Part shown: one piece after another, positions 35,811 to 44,861 of the stretch
Position numbering within the stretch: position 1 is the first letter of the stretch
Layout of the letters: the number at the start of each line of letters is the position of its first letter
DNA from: an uncultured Campylobacter sp.
Lineage (GTDB): Bacteria; Campylobacterota; Campylobacteria; Campylobacterales; Campylobacteraceae
Reading direction: 5' to 3'
NCBI RefSeq assembly: GCF_963518785.1
Contig: NZ_CAUQKJ010000007.1
Span: forward strand, 59,129-123,128
Length of the DNA: 64,000 nt
Position numbers and translations under genes: made by a program
Notes under the pieces: model-generated
Seen by the model: only the letters and a program-made list of their open reading frames with translations
Told to the model about the DNA's origin: nothing
Database searches by the model: none

Positions 35811-37492
35811 TACATTGCCCCTTTTCTAGCATCTTCTATCTGCTTTTTTATCATTATTTTCGCCTTGCAATCGCCGCAGCAAAAAAGTGTCTTCATCTTT
35901 TCAGGCTCGTTTGCAAAATGCGCGCCCATCATATCCGCGATCTTCATCACGGCTTTGCTCGTCGCAAATTCCTTACCGCATTCAATGCACTTAAAAAGCT
36001 CATCTTTAGCTAGCATTTTGTAATTAAAAAATCCAGGCTCAAGTTCCACGCCGCAAGGCTGAAGCTCGATCGTATCCTTTTCAGCGCAGCTTAACACGCA
36101 GTAGTTGCACGTCGTGCAAAGCGAAGCGTTGAGCTTAATCGAATTGTCGCTGTTGTCGGCATACAGCGCGCCGGTATTACAGGCGCCCACGCAGCTAAGG
36201 CAGAGCGTACAACTTGCTTCGTTTATACTTACTTTGCCAAATTTTAGCAACTCTCCGCTTTTTACGACGCCGAAGCTACCATCGCCGACCATTGCGCTTA
36301 CTCGTTTTGAGAAAATTTCTTTCTTGCTAAGGCCCTGTTCGTTTAAGCTAAACGCCCAGGGCTGAGAGCTTTGCGCCCACTTTAGCGCCTCTTGCAGCTC
36401 GGTTAAATTTCGCGCTAAAAATACCGCGTCCTTGCCGTAGATCGCGCGCGAAATTCCATTGATAAGCTCCGCTGCTTCGCGCGTGCCCTCGCCTACGTCT
36501 GCGCCATAAACGATCACGCTCGAGCCGCTTTCCTGCATAGCGCTTAGCAAATTTACCTCATCTATTTGCCTGCTTCCAAAAATTCCAAACGGCAGCACGC
36601 CACACGGAAGCTGCGCTGCGGGTGCGGACTCGATTTCGCTCTCTGCGATGAGAAGCGGAATTTTGCCTGCATAGAGCTTTGCGATCTCGCCAAATACGCT
36701 TTGGGGCAGCTTGGCAAATTTCAGCGCGCCGCTAGGGCAGACGCTCACGCACGCGCCGCAGCCTATACAGTCGATGTGTGAAAATACTAGCTCGCGCTTT
36801 TCGTCATTTTTCAAAATCGCCACTGTAGGGCAAACCTCCACGCATGGCGCTCTCAGCTCATTTCGCCTGCCTTGATACTGACAGATCGCAGGATCGAAGA
36901 TCGTGGAATTCTTATAATGATAAACCGGGCTTTTGGAATTTAAAATTTCTAAAATTTCATCGTCTTTTAGCCCTGAGATCTCGTAGCAGCCGCTTTGTCG
37001 TAGCTGATATGGCGCTGCGCCGCTAATCAAGAAAAAATCCGCCTCGGTTTCAACCTCATCTCGCTCGCTTAAAATCGTAACTGCAAGATCGCCAATCTCG
37101 CCGTAGACGAACTTAATCTCGGCTCTGCTTAACGCGATCACCTTAAATCCGTGCTGCCTAAGTAGCCCCACAAGCTCCTCTCGCGGCTCGTCGCAGGCGA
37201 GAATCACGTTTTTGCCGACGGGCTTTTGATAGTCGCTATCTAGCGCGCCGTCGAAGGCGATATCTTTGGCGCGATACAAAATATCTACGTTTTTAGCGAT
37301 TTGTAGCGGCTCATCTGCGGAATTTTCTATATAAAAATTTATCTCGGGCGCATAAATTTGCGCCTTTAATTTCGGTGAATTGGCAACGATAAATTCCTCA
37401 TTTTTCGCCCCCTCTTCATCGCCGCAAATTTCGATATCGTCGCTTAAGACGACATCCTTTAGCCCCGCGGCGTAAAATCCATGTTCTTTCAT
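35810..37492 (-). CDS. Polyferredoxin-like 4Fe-4S protein of the formate dehydrogenase locus
   Basis: A 560-residue cytosolic iron-sulfur protein found beside fdh genes in Campylobacter. Cysteine groups are CVEVCP (about 215), CIGCGACVSVCP (about 237), CTLCLSCVGAC, CTTCNYCVLSC and, near the end, CIECG with CCGDC. The N-terminal half has no clusters; IALDSDYQKPVG-like and VIALSRAEIKFVYG strands suggest a nucleotide- or flavin-like fold, which is inference. It is first in the operon and divergent from selA, with about 165 bases between them. Role probably electron transfer or Fdh maturation. Confidence 0.8.
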   Translation of the reverse strand: MKEHGFYAAGLKDVVLSDDIEICGDEEGAKNEEFIVANSPKLKAQIYAPEINFYIENSADEPLQIAKNVDILYRAKDIAFDGALDSDYQKPVGKNVILACDEPREELVGLLRQHGFKVIALSRAEIKFVYGEIGDLAVTILSERDEVETEADFFLISGAAPYQLRQSGCYEISGLKDDEILEILNSKSPVYHYKNSTIFDPAICQYQGRRNELRAPCVEVCPTVAILKNDEKRELVFSHIDCIGCGACVSVCPSGALKFAKLPQSVFGEIAKLYAGKIPLLIAESEIESAPAAQLPCGVLPFGIFGSRQIDEVNLLSAMQESGSSVIVYGADVGEGTREAAELINGISRAIYGKDAVFLARNLTELQEALKWAQSSQPWAFSLNEQGLSKKEIFSKRVSAMVGDGSFGVVKSGELLKFGKVSINEASCTLCLSCVGACNTGALYADNSDNSIKLNASLCTTCNYCVLSCAEKDTIELQPCGVELEPGFFNYKMLAKDELFKCIECGKEFATSKAVMKIADMMGAHFANEPEKMKTLFCCGDCKAKIMIKKQIEDARKGAM

Positions 37493-37623
37493 AATCTATC
37501 CTAAATTGATAATTAGGCGGGTTTTACTCTTATTTTCTAAACAGCTTTTAAATTCTGCGCTTAAAGTAAATCGAATTTAAATTAATAATTCTATAGATAA
37601 AGCAAAATCAAAGCTTTAAATGA

Positions 37624-37629
37624 TAAAAT
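37624..37629 (+). promoter_or_regulatory. Possible -10 box of selA-selB
   Basis: TAAAAT in context ATGATAAAATCG, 30 bases before the selA ATG. No strong ribosome-binding site precedes selA (GGGGTCGCA only). Confidence 0.4.
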
Positions 37630-37658
37630 CGCCTAAATTTTAAGGCATCGGGGTCGCA

Positions 37659-39278
37659 ATGCAACGAATCAAACTACCCAAAATCGATAAAATCGCAAAC
37701 GCGCAGGAGTTTCAAAACTGCCTCCGCCCGCAAATCATCAAAATCGCGCAAGAGCTCATCGAAGAGGCACGCAGGGAGGCGCTGCAAGGAGGCAAGCTCG
37801 CAAGTGAAAGCGAGATCATCGCGCGCATCAAATCGCGCTACGAAAAATTTCAAAGCTTAAGCCTTAAACCGCTCATCAACGCAACCGGCGTCGTGCTGCA
37901 CACGAACCTCGGCCGCAGCGTCATCAGCGCCGAAATTTTAACCCGCGCGCAAAATATCATCACCTCGTATTCAAATTTAGAATACGACCTATCCGAGGGC
38001 GCGCGCGGCAACAGATACGATTACATAGCGCTTTTGTGCAGCGAGCTCTTCGGAGCGCAGGACGCGCTCGTGGTCAATAACAACGCTGCGGCGGTATTTT
38101 TGGTGCTAAATACCTTCGCGCGCGGACGCGAAGTCGTGGTAAGCCGCGGCGAGCTCGTCGAGATCGGCGGGAGCTTTCGAGTAAGCGAAGTGATGTCAAA
38201 CTCGGGCGCAAAGCTTGTGGAGATCGGCACTACGAACAAAACCAAGCCGGACGATTACGAAGAAGCGATCAATGAAAATACGGCGATCTTGATGAAGGTG
38301 CACCGCTCAAATTTTAAAATTTCGGGTTTCAGCTCTAGCGTAAGCGCTGCAGAAATTGCGGCTTTGGCGCGAAAAGCGACGCGCAAAAAAGAGGAATTTT
38401 TAGCGCTTAGAGCGGCAAGCTTTAAAAATTTAGCAGATCTTTGCAGCGGCTCTTCGGACACGGACGGCGAAATTTTAAATTCTGCGCCGAATGGTTTAAG
38501 CTTAGCGGCAGCTTCTGCAAATTCTTTAAATTTAAAAAGCGACGAGCCGTCCGAAAAGAGCGAGCGTTTTTACGGATACGGCGCGGGCGACGAGAGCGAA
38601 ATTTCCGCCAAAGCTTCTAAAATTTACCCCGCAAAATTTAGCATGAAAAAAGAGGAAAGCTTTAACGAGATCATCGATTATTACGATCTTGGAAGCGGCT
38701 ACGTAAGCGAGCTGGGATTTGGGCTAGGCAAAAGCGAGCCCTCAATCTTTGAGCTTTTAAAAAGCGGCGTGCGGCTGCTTAGCTTTAGCGGCGACAAGCT
38801 CTTCGGCTCCGTGCAGTGCGGCATCATCCTAGGAGATCAGCAGCTCATCGCGCGCCTGCGCAAAAACCAGCTACTGCGAATGCTGCGCGTGGACAAGATC
38901 ACGCTAAGCCTGCTTGCCGAGACGATCAAGGCGTATATAAATAAAGAATTTCACCTCATCACGACGATAGATCAGATCCATCTAAGCCTGGACGAGCTGC
39001 GCGAGCGAGCGAAGCTAGTGCGATCGCGCATCGGCGTAAAATCGCAGATCGTGCTTACTACCACCTTCGTAGGCGGCGGCACGATGCCGAGCGCCTCCTA
39101 CCCTAGCGTCGCGCTTGCGATACTTGACGGCGCAGATCCGCAGAGCACACAGGCTAAATTTCGCGCTGCGGGTATAATCGGGCGGATCGAGGATGATAAA
39201 TTTTTGCTCGATTTCAGATCGATTTTAAAAAGCGACTTGCAAGATTTAATAAAAAAGATCGGAGAAATTTATGAATAG
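37659..39278 (+). CDS. selA: L-seryl-tRNA(Sec) selenium transferase with a ~100-residue insertion
   Basis: PLP enzyme that converts seryl-tRNA(Sec) to selenocysteinyl-tRNA. N-terminal helices are followed by NATGVVLHTNLGRS, NNNAAAVFLVL, VHRSNFKISGF and the PLP lysine in SFSGDKLFGSVQCG (about 378). At 539 residues it is about 100 longer than usual: between AALARKATRKKEEF (about 235) and IIDYYDLGSGYV (about 338) lies a Ser/Ala/Lys-rich stretch with no SelA similarity, containing GCGAAATTTTAAATTCTGCG in its DNA. The core sequence is intact on both sides, so the enzyme is probably active. It overlaps selB by 8 bases. Confidence 0.93.
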   Translation: MQRIKLPKIDKIANAQEFQNCLRPQIIKIAQELIEEARREALQGGKLASESEIIARIKSRYEKFQSLSLKPLINATGVVLHTNLGRSVISAEILTRAQNIITSYSNLEYDLSEGARGNRYDYIALLCSELFGAQDALVVNNNAAAVFLVLNTFARGREVVVSRGELVEIGGSFRVSEVMSNSGAKLVEIGTTNKTKPDDYEEAINENTAILMKVHRSNFKISGFSSSVSAAEIAALARKATRKKEEFLALRAASFKNLADLCSGSSDTDGEILNSAPNGLSLAAASANSLNLKSDEPSEKSERFYGYGAGDESEISAKASKIYPAKFSMKKEESFNEIIDYYDLGSGYVSELGFGLGKSEPSIFELLKSGVRLLSFSGDKLFGSVQCGIILGDQQLIARLRKNQLLRMLRVDKITLSLLAETIKAYINKEFHLITTIDQIHLSLDELRERAKLVRSRIGVKSQIVLTTTFVGGGTMPSASYPSVALAILDGADPQSTQAKFRAAGIIGRIEDDKFLLDFRSILKSDLQDLIKKIGEIYE

Positions 39279-41091
39279 CGTAATCATCGGCACCGCAGGC
39301 CATATTGATCACGGAAAGACCGCGTTAATCAAGGCGCTAAACGGCTTTGAGGGAGACCGAATGCCGAGCGAAAAGCAGCGTGGTATCACGATCGATCTTA
39401 GCTTTTCCCATCTGCGCTCGGGAGATACCAACGTTGCGTTTATCGACGTACCGGGGCATGAAAATCTAGTAAAGACGATGATTAGCGGCGCATATGCCTT
39501 CGACGCTGCGATGCTGGTAGTCGCCGCGGACGACGGGCTGATGCCGCAAAGCAAAGAGCATATTCAAATTTTATCGCTGCTTGGGGTAAAAAGCGTGATC
39601 TTGTGTATCAGCAAGTGCGATCTAGCCGACGACGCGCGCAAGGCGGAGGTCGCGGCGCAGTGCAAGGAATACATCAGTAAATTTAAGGATTTGCAAATTT
39701 TAAATACCTTTTTTATCAGCATAAAAGACCCCGCAAGCATCGCCGAGCTGAAAAATTATCTCTTTAATATCAAGCCCGCGCAGCGCCAAGGAGGCGGCGT
39801 GGTGCACTACTACATCGACCGCGTCTTTTCGCTTAAGGGGCTCGGCACCATCGTAACGGGCAGCCTCATTAACGGCGCTATTTCAAAGGGCGAAAAGCTT
39901 TATAACTGCGATCTGAGTAAAATTTTTAATGTCAAAAGCGTGCAGATCCACGACGAGGACACGCCGCTAGCGCAGGCTCCAAACCGCGTCGCGCTAAGTC
40001 TGGACGCCAAAACGAGCGAGCTTGAAAAGGGGCAAATCCTAAGCAAAAAGGGCTTTTTTCGCGGCTTTAACGAGGCCGACTGCACCTTTAGCGGCGAAAT
40101 TTCGCATAATCAAGACGTGCTGTTTTGCGTCGGAAGCAAGCAAAGCGCGGCAAAAGCGCTCATTTTAAAGGAACTTCCAAGCGGCGAGAAGCTCGTAAGC
40201 TTTAAATTTGACAAAACGATGTTTTTGAAATTCAATGAACCCTTCGTCTGCCTGGCAAACTCGCGCGTAATCGGCGGCGGACGCGTGCTAAACGCCGTGG
40301 TCGAGCCGCTAAAAAAGCAGAGCAAAGCCGTGCTTCTAACCGCGCTTTTGAAGCGAAATTTCACCGAAGCGTTTAAAATTTTAAGCGGCTTTCACAAGCA
40401 TGGATTCGGGCTATTTTCGGCGTATCAGCGCTTCGGAATGGAGTACGACGAAGCGGTAAAGATCGCGCGCGGCATAGAAGGGACGTATTTTGACGAAGCA
40501 AATTTATGCGTTTACGATCTAAGCGCGATCGAGGACGTAAAAAGCCTCATAAAATTTATCGTCTCAAAAAACGACTACGCGATCTTTTCGCCTGCCTCGA
40601 TCGCTCTAAAGCTCTCGTGGGCCAGCGAGGATCTTGCCGCGCGCGCGCTTAGCGAGCTTGAGCGGAGCGGCATCGTCTACAAAAAGGGCGGAGTTTACGT
40701 AAAATCGGGAGTGGATTTTGACGCGCTTAAGCAGGGCCTGGAGAGTAAAATTTTTGATCTCATCAAAAAGGGCGGCATCGCGCCGCTTGCGCCGTATAAC
40801 ATTTACGACGAGCTGGAGATCGACCGCGAAAGCGGCGATGACGCGCTAAAGAAGCTAACATACGCCAAAAAGGTCGTCCGTCTCGCACATAATCTCTTCG
40901 CCGAGGCCGAAAATTTAGCCCTGGCGATCAAGCGCCTTTATGCAATCATCGAAAAAGAGGGCTTCGTAAACGTCACGAACGCCAAAGAGGAGCTTGGGCT
41001 TAGCAGAAAATTCGTAATCTGCTACCTCGAATACCTCGACAAGATGGGAAATATCGTGACGATCGACAATAAACGCTATTTGAAAAAGTAA
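39271..41091 (+). CDS. selB: Selenocysteine-specific elongation factor
   Basis: GTPase that delivers Sec-tRNA to ribosomes stalled at UGA with a SECIS. G1 GHIDHGKT, G3 DVPGHENLV and G4 SKCD (NKxD type) lie within the first 140 residues. EF-Tu-like domains 2 and 3 follow, then C-terminal winged helices (SIALKLSWASEDLAARALSE, VNVTNAKEELGLSRKFVICY) that bind SECIS RNA. 606 residues is normal. It is translationally coupled to selA. Confidence 0.95.
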   Translation: MNSVIIGTAGHIDHGKTALIKALNGFEGDRMPSEKQRGITIDLSFSHLRSGDTNVAFIDVPGHENLVKTMISGAYAFDAAMLVVAADDGLMPQSKEHIQILSLLGVKSVILCISKCDLADDARKAEVAAQCKEYISKFKDLQILNTFFISIKDPASIAELKNYLFNIKPAQRQGGGVVHYYIDRVFSLKGLGTIVTGSLINGAISKGEKLYNCDLSKIFNVKSVQIHDEDTPLAQAPNRVALSLDAKTSELEKGQILSKKGFFRGFNEADCTFSGEISHNQDVLFCVGSKQSAAKALILKELPSGEKLVSFKFDKTMFLKFNEPFVCLANSRVIGGGRVLNAVVEPLKKQSKAVLLTALLKRNFTEAFKILSGFHKHGFGLFSAYQRFGMEYDEAVKIARGIEGTYFDEANLCVYDLSAIEDVKSLIKFIVSKNDYAIFSPASIALKLSWASEDLAARALSELERSGIVYKKGGVYVKSGVDFDALKQGLESKIFDLIKKGGIAPLAPYNIYDELEIDRESGDDALKKLTYAKKVVRLAHNLFAEAENLALAIKRLYAIIEKEGFVNVTNAKEELGLSRKFVICYLEYLDKMGNIVTIDNKRYLKK

Positions 41092-41142
41092 AAATTTAAA
41101 ATTTTGCACTACAATGCGCGGAATTTTTTGCAAAGGAAAAAA

Positions 41143-41856
41143 ATGAAAAAAGCTATTTTAACTTCAGTTGCGCTCGCAGCGAGCCTAAACGCGGCTTTAA
41201 GCGACAGCGAAATTCTATCCATCTACGGCGGCGCGCCACAAGGCATCGAAATAAAGGTCGCCGAGCGCATCCCACTTAGCGAGCCAAAGGGCGTCGAGGC
41301 GGTCGTTTTAAAGATTTCTCAAGGCAATATGTCGCAAGAGGAGATCATTTTCACTCAAGGCGATCTGATCTTTACCGATATCATCGATCCTAAAAAACGC
41401 GTAGTCTATAAGGAGCAGATCAAACAAGACCGCATCGCAGGACAGCTAAGTAAGGTCTTCAAAGCAGAGAGCAAAGACAATATCATCAAGCTAGGAAACG
41501 ATCCCAAAAAGCCTACGATTTTGATGCTGACGGACGCTTTGTGTCCATTCTGCCGCAAAGAGATGGCAAGGATCGAAGAAACTCTAAAAAATAACAATGT
41601 TGATATCGTCATGACCTCCGTTCACGGCGATGACGGCCACGCAAAATCCGCGCTCATCTACAAAGAGATCAAAAATGCTAAAACCGACGAGCAAAAGATA
41701 GCGGTTTTTAAAAAATATTACGCTGAAGATAACAAAGCAGGTGCCAAAGACGTAAGCGCTGCCGAGCTAGACGCCGCCAAAGCCCTAGCCGGCAAATACT
41801 TCGGCGCGGGAGTAAACTCGGTGCCTTACATCATCGAACTAGACAAGCTAAAATAA
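41143..41856 (+). CDS. Periplasmic thioredoxin-fold disulfide oxidoreductase (DsbC/DsbG-like), copy 2
   Basis: I choose the ATG at 41143 (MKKAILTSVALAASLNAALS), preceded by AAAGGAAAAAA; the upstream in-frame extension is leader sequence. After the signal peptide come an N-terminal domain, active site CPFC (DALCPFCRKEM) and cis-Pro loop NSVPYIIEL. Residues KSALIYKEIKNAKTDEQKIA parallel KSALILKQLKALSPSDQKGA of the gene at 8983, so the two are paralogues. It probably acts on periplasmic disulfides. It follows selB by 51 bases, possibly by read-through. Confidence 0.86.
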   Translation: MKKAILTSVALAASLNAALSDSEILSIYGGAPQGIEIKVAERIPLSEPKGVEAVVLKISQGNMSQEEIIFTQGDLIFTDIIDPKKRVVYKEQIKQDRIAGQLSKVFKAESKDNIIKLGNDPKKPTILMLTDALCPFCRKEMARIEETLKNNNVDIVMTSVHGDDGHAKSALIYKEIKNAKTDEQKIAVFKKYYAEDNKAGAKDVSAAELDAAKALAGKYFGAGVNSVPYIIELDKLK

Positions 41857-41859
41857 TCT

Positions 41860-41889
41860 AAAATTTTGCGGAGCGATCCGCAAAATTTT
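41860..41889 (+). terminator. Terminator after the second thioredoxin-fold gene
   Basis: AAAATTTTGCGGA and TCCGCAAAATTTT pair perfectly around GCGA, followed by GCTTCTTTT. Confidence 0.8.
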
Positions 41890-42316
41890 GCTTCTTTTAC
41901 CCAGTTTCGGCAACTTCCAATCAGTCTAAATTTTGCCTCGAAAATTTGAATGCTCCCTTGGAATTCTTAAAATTCCGCAGTTGCACCGCGAATAGAATTT
42001 TAAAATCCCTTGCGGATGAAACGCGATCCGCAAAGTTTTAAACGGACAAAATTTTAGAATTTTAAAAAATCCTCAAGCGTCCGCGCGAAATTCTGCGGCA
42101 GCGATTATATCTAGTCGCTTAAGCGTCCAAAGCGGCACAAAAATGGTCTTACCTGGAATTTCAAAGTAGAAATTATGCGAGCAAAAATTTTAAGGCCGAA
42201 ATTTTAAAATTTCGCGGCAAAGCTCGGGTAAAATTTAGCCGCAAATTTTGTTTTGCGGCAAAGAGGAATTTATAATCGTGCTTCAAGCCGCCTATCTTGG
42301 ACTACTCCGATTAAAA
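41890..42316. other. 427-bp spacer, no gene seen
   Basis: AAAATTTT and GAATTTTAAAA motifs recur. No frame with a ribosome-binding site or recognisable product on either strand. Confidence 0.55.
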
Positions 42317-44278
42317 TCAAAACTCCACGTCAAAAGCGGCTCTTGCCAGGCTATTTTTGCTCTCGCTTAGCTCGTACGACGCGCTAAGTGCGACGCTTTG
42401 AAAGATCTTATATTTCAGCCCGATCGCGCCGTTAAATACGCCGCTAGAATAATCAAGCCCCTCAACGTCGTATCTGTCCGAATACTTTCTACTTGCATGA
42501 TACGAATCGCCGCTAAATCGATGCTCGTACTCAGCATTTGCGAATATCTGCAGATCGCCGAAAGCCTTGATCGCGTAAATTCCCGCGGTGCCGTTTGGCG
42601 CGGTTTTTGAAGTGGAGCTAAATTTAAGCCTAGAGATCGCATCCTCGTCCACCCTAATCGCTCCAAGCCCCAAATATGGCTTAATATAGCCGTTTTCAAA
42701 TAAAAATTTATACCCTGCTCTCGTACTGAAATCCCAAATTTGCGATTTGTATTTTGCGCCATGGATAGCGCCGAATCCGTTGTTGGTTTCAAATTTATGA
42801 TCGTTTGTCGAATAGGTTAAATTCACCGCCAAATCCACGTTCTCGCTAAAATCGTATCTGCCCGCCAGACCGAGCTCATAGGATTTGATGTTTTCTTTGA
42901 CACCGTCGAATTTACCCTCGTACCAAGCGTCCGATTTTTGGTAACCAAAGATCACGCCCAGCGTAAGATCATCTACTCTCTTGGAGGCTCCGAGTAAAAT
43001 TCCGTCGCTCTTGTGATCGTATTTGACGCCGCCCGAGCGGTCTTTGTAATCCCCGCCGTAGTTTCCGATCGCGCTTACGTTTACGTTAAACTCCTGCCCG
43101 TCGGTGTCGGCTAAATTTTTATAAGCGGAATTCCTTGCTAGCTTTGTAAGGTCCAGATCGACTTTCGAGCGCGGCATCTCGATGCCTACTCGGTTGCCGC
43201 CTCTTGCGACCTGCGAAAACAGGCTGCCGTTTTTAGGCGTGAAGTTGTTGATCGCTAGCATCAGCGCTTCAAAATAGGTAGGCAGATCATCGTATCCGCT
43301 AGGATAGGCATTCGTATCGGAGGTGATAAATAGATTTGCCGCGTTGCGCTCGCGAGATAATCTTATGATTTCGTCGTATTGATCGGGTCTTGCGTTGTAT
43401 ATCACGTGCAGAATTTTAGATGAATTTGCGGGATCTTTTTCAAACTCCGAGGTTCTAGGGCGGTAGTGGTTTATATACTCATCCGCACTCACCTCTTGCA
43501 GCATCCAAACGTCCGCATAAGGGGCTATAGCGTCGCGCACGCCCCAGCCGTTATTTGCTAAAACTAGCATTCCGGGGTATTTAGTCTTGATATAATTGTA
43601 GATATTCGCCATATAGGCGATAGTTGTGGGATTATTCTCGGTATTGACCTCGTCGATGAAGTATCCTGCGATATTTTCTCTGCCGTAGAAATTTACGAAA
43701 TTATCGATATCGGCATAGACCAAATTTAGATTTCTAGTAGAATTTTTAGTATAGGTATAGCCTAAATTTGATATGCCCGCCGCGATATTTCGCTTCATCT
43801 GAACGGCGTCTTCTTCTCTTCTGACCAGATATTGCGTGGTTTGATCGCCCGGCGTCGCCGCTTCGTATGAACCGAAAGCCACATAAGGAACCAGCGCGCT
43901 GCCTATATTGGTAATGCCGTTCCAAAACTCGGCATTTACGCCGCTATTGCCCGTCCAGCGAAACGCAGGCATCATAACGCGCTGATTATTAAGCCTGCCC
44001 GAATATGAACCCTTTTTAGCAAAGCCTCTTGCATACTCGAGCTTGATACGAAATGAGTTTTCATACTGCTCACTCGCGGAGTTATCGCTAGCCGCGTCGC
44101 GCCTGCTTAATTTTGCGCCCAAGCTATCCGCAGCGCTCATTACATCGGAACGGGAAGTGTTGTTGGAAGGTGATTTTTGCGCGTTTGCATAGCTCCAGGA
44201 ATTCTGCTCGCTCGCATAGCCGAACCCTGCTGCACCGACAAGCGCAAGAGATACGATTTTTTTCAAAGACTTTAGCAT
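42317..44278 (-). CDS. Autotransporter with spherulin-4-like glycosidase-type passenger
   Basis: I choose ATG at 44278 (MLKSLKKIVSLALVGAAGFG), with GAGG upstream, over TTG at 44293. The signal peptide ends at YAS. Passenger residues 80-360 resemble spherulation-specific family 4 / GH114-like barrels: MMPAFRWTGNSG, IGSALVPYVAFGSYEA, NIAGYFIDEVNTENN (acidic pair in place of a catalytic centre), MLVLANNGWGVRDAI, and IYNARPDQYDEIIRLSRERN. Residues 380-653 form an autotransporter beta-barrel (DGILLGASKRVDDLTLGVIFGY and on) ending SLARAAFDVEF with a terminal Phe. A secreted or surface glycan-active enzyme is plausible; the substrate is unknown. Confidence 0.72.
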   Translation of the reverse strand: MLKSLKKIVSLALVGAAGFGYASEQNSWSYANAQKSPSNNTSRSDVMSAADSLGAKLSRRDAASDNSASEQYENSFRIKLEYARGFAKKGSYSGRLNNQRVMMPAFRWTGNSGVNAEFWNGITNIGSALVPYVAFGSYEAATPGDQTTQYLVRREEDAVQMKRNIAAGISNLGYTYTKNSTRNLNLVYADIDNFVNFYGRENIAGYFIDEVNTENNPTTIAYMANIYNYIKTKYPGMLVLANNGWGVRDAIAPYADVWMLQEVSADEYINHYRPRTSEFEKDPANSSKILHVIYNARPDQYDEIIRLSRERNAANLFITSDTNAYPSGYDDLPTYFEALMLAINNFTPKNGSLFSQVARGGNRVGIEMPRSKVDLDLTKLARNSAYKNLADTDGQEFNVNVSAIGNYGGDYKDRSGGVKYDHKSDGILLGASKRVDDLTLGVIFGYQKSDAWYEGKFDGVKENIKSYELGLAGRYDFSENVDLAVNLTYSTNDHKFETNNGFGAIHGAKYKSQIWDFSTRAGYKFLFENGYIKPYLGLGAIRVDEDAISRLKFSSTSKTAPNGTAGIYAIKAFGDLQIFANAEYEHRFSGDSYHASRKYSDRYDVEGLDYSSGVFNGAIGLKYKIFQSVALSASYELSESKNSLARAAFDVEF

Positions 44279-44311
44279 TCTGCACTGCCTCAAATAAAAT
44301 TACCCAAATTC

Positions 44312-44370
44312 TTAAATTTCGACAAATTTGCGGACGTGCTTTTAAAATTAAAAGCTTTGTCGAAATTTAA
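44312..44370. repeat. 15-bp perfect inverted repeat between rplT and the autotransporter
   Basis: TTAAATTTCGACAAA (44312-44326) and TTTGTCGAAATTTAA (44356-44370) with a 29-base gap. It lies 34 bases upstream of the autotransporter start and past the rplT terminator, so it could be an operator or a second terminator. Confidence 0.6.
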
Positions 44371-44377
44371 AAATTTA

Positions 44378-44393
44378 GCCGCCTTAAGACGGC
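44378..44393 (-). terminator. Terminator of rpmI-rplT
   Basis: GCCGTCTTAAGGCGGC on the minus strand, a compact hairpin followed by TAAATTTTTAAATTT, 14 bases past the rplT stop. Confidence 0.75.
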
Positions 44394-44406
44394 CAAATTT
44401 TAAAGC

Positions 44407-44763
44407 TTATTTTAATGCCGCTTTTGCCTTCTTCGCGACGGTTGCGAAAGCTTCGGGGTCGTTCATAGCCATATTTGCTAAAATTTTTCTATCAAGCTCG
44501 ATGCCCGCTTTTCTAAGTCCGTTTATAAATTTAGAATAGCTGATGTCGTTTAGTCTGCAAGCTGCATTGATGCGCACTATCCAAAGTCTGCGGAAATCAC
44601 GTTTTTTCGCGCGTCTGTCACGGAAGGCGTAAACGAGGCTTCTTTCTAGCTGCTCTTTAGCCTTTCTGAAATGTTTGCGTCTTGCGCTATAAAATCCGCG
44701 CGCAAGCTTTAGCACCTTATTGTGACGGCGGCGTCTAACGATGCCTGTTTTTACTCTTGCCAT
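44407..44763 (-). CDS. rplT: 50S ribosomal protein L20
   Basis: Early-assembly rRNA-binding protein, 118 residues. Very basic N-terminus ARVKTGIVRRRRHNKVLKLA, then KEQLERSLVYAFRDRRAKKRDFRRLWI and INGLRKAGIELDRKILANMA, as in all L20. Ribosome-binding site AAAGGATTAAT. It follows rpmI with a 98-base gap. Confidence 0.98.
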   Translation of the reverse strand: MARVKTGIVRRRRHNKVLKLARGFYSARRKHFRKAKEQLERSLVYAFRDRRAKKRDFRRLWIVRINAACRLNDISYSKFINGLRKAGIELDRKILANMAMNDPEAFATVAKKAKAALK

Positions 44764-44861
44764 ATTAATCCTTTCTTAATCGGCGTCCCTCTTGGGATCT
44801 TGCCCTAAAATCCATAAATTTAGGGGAGTTTGAATGACTTTCGTCAAAAACTAACTTTGCA

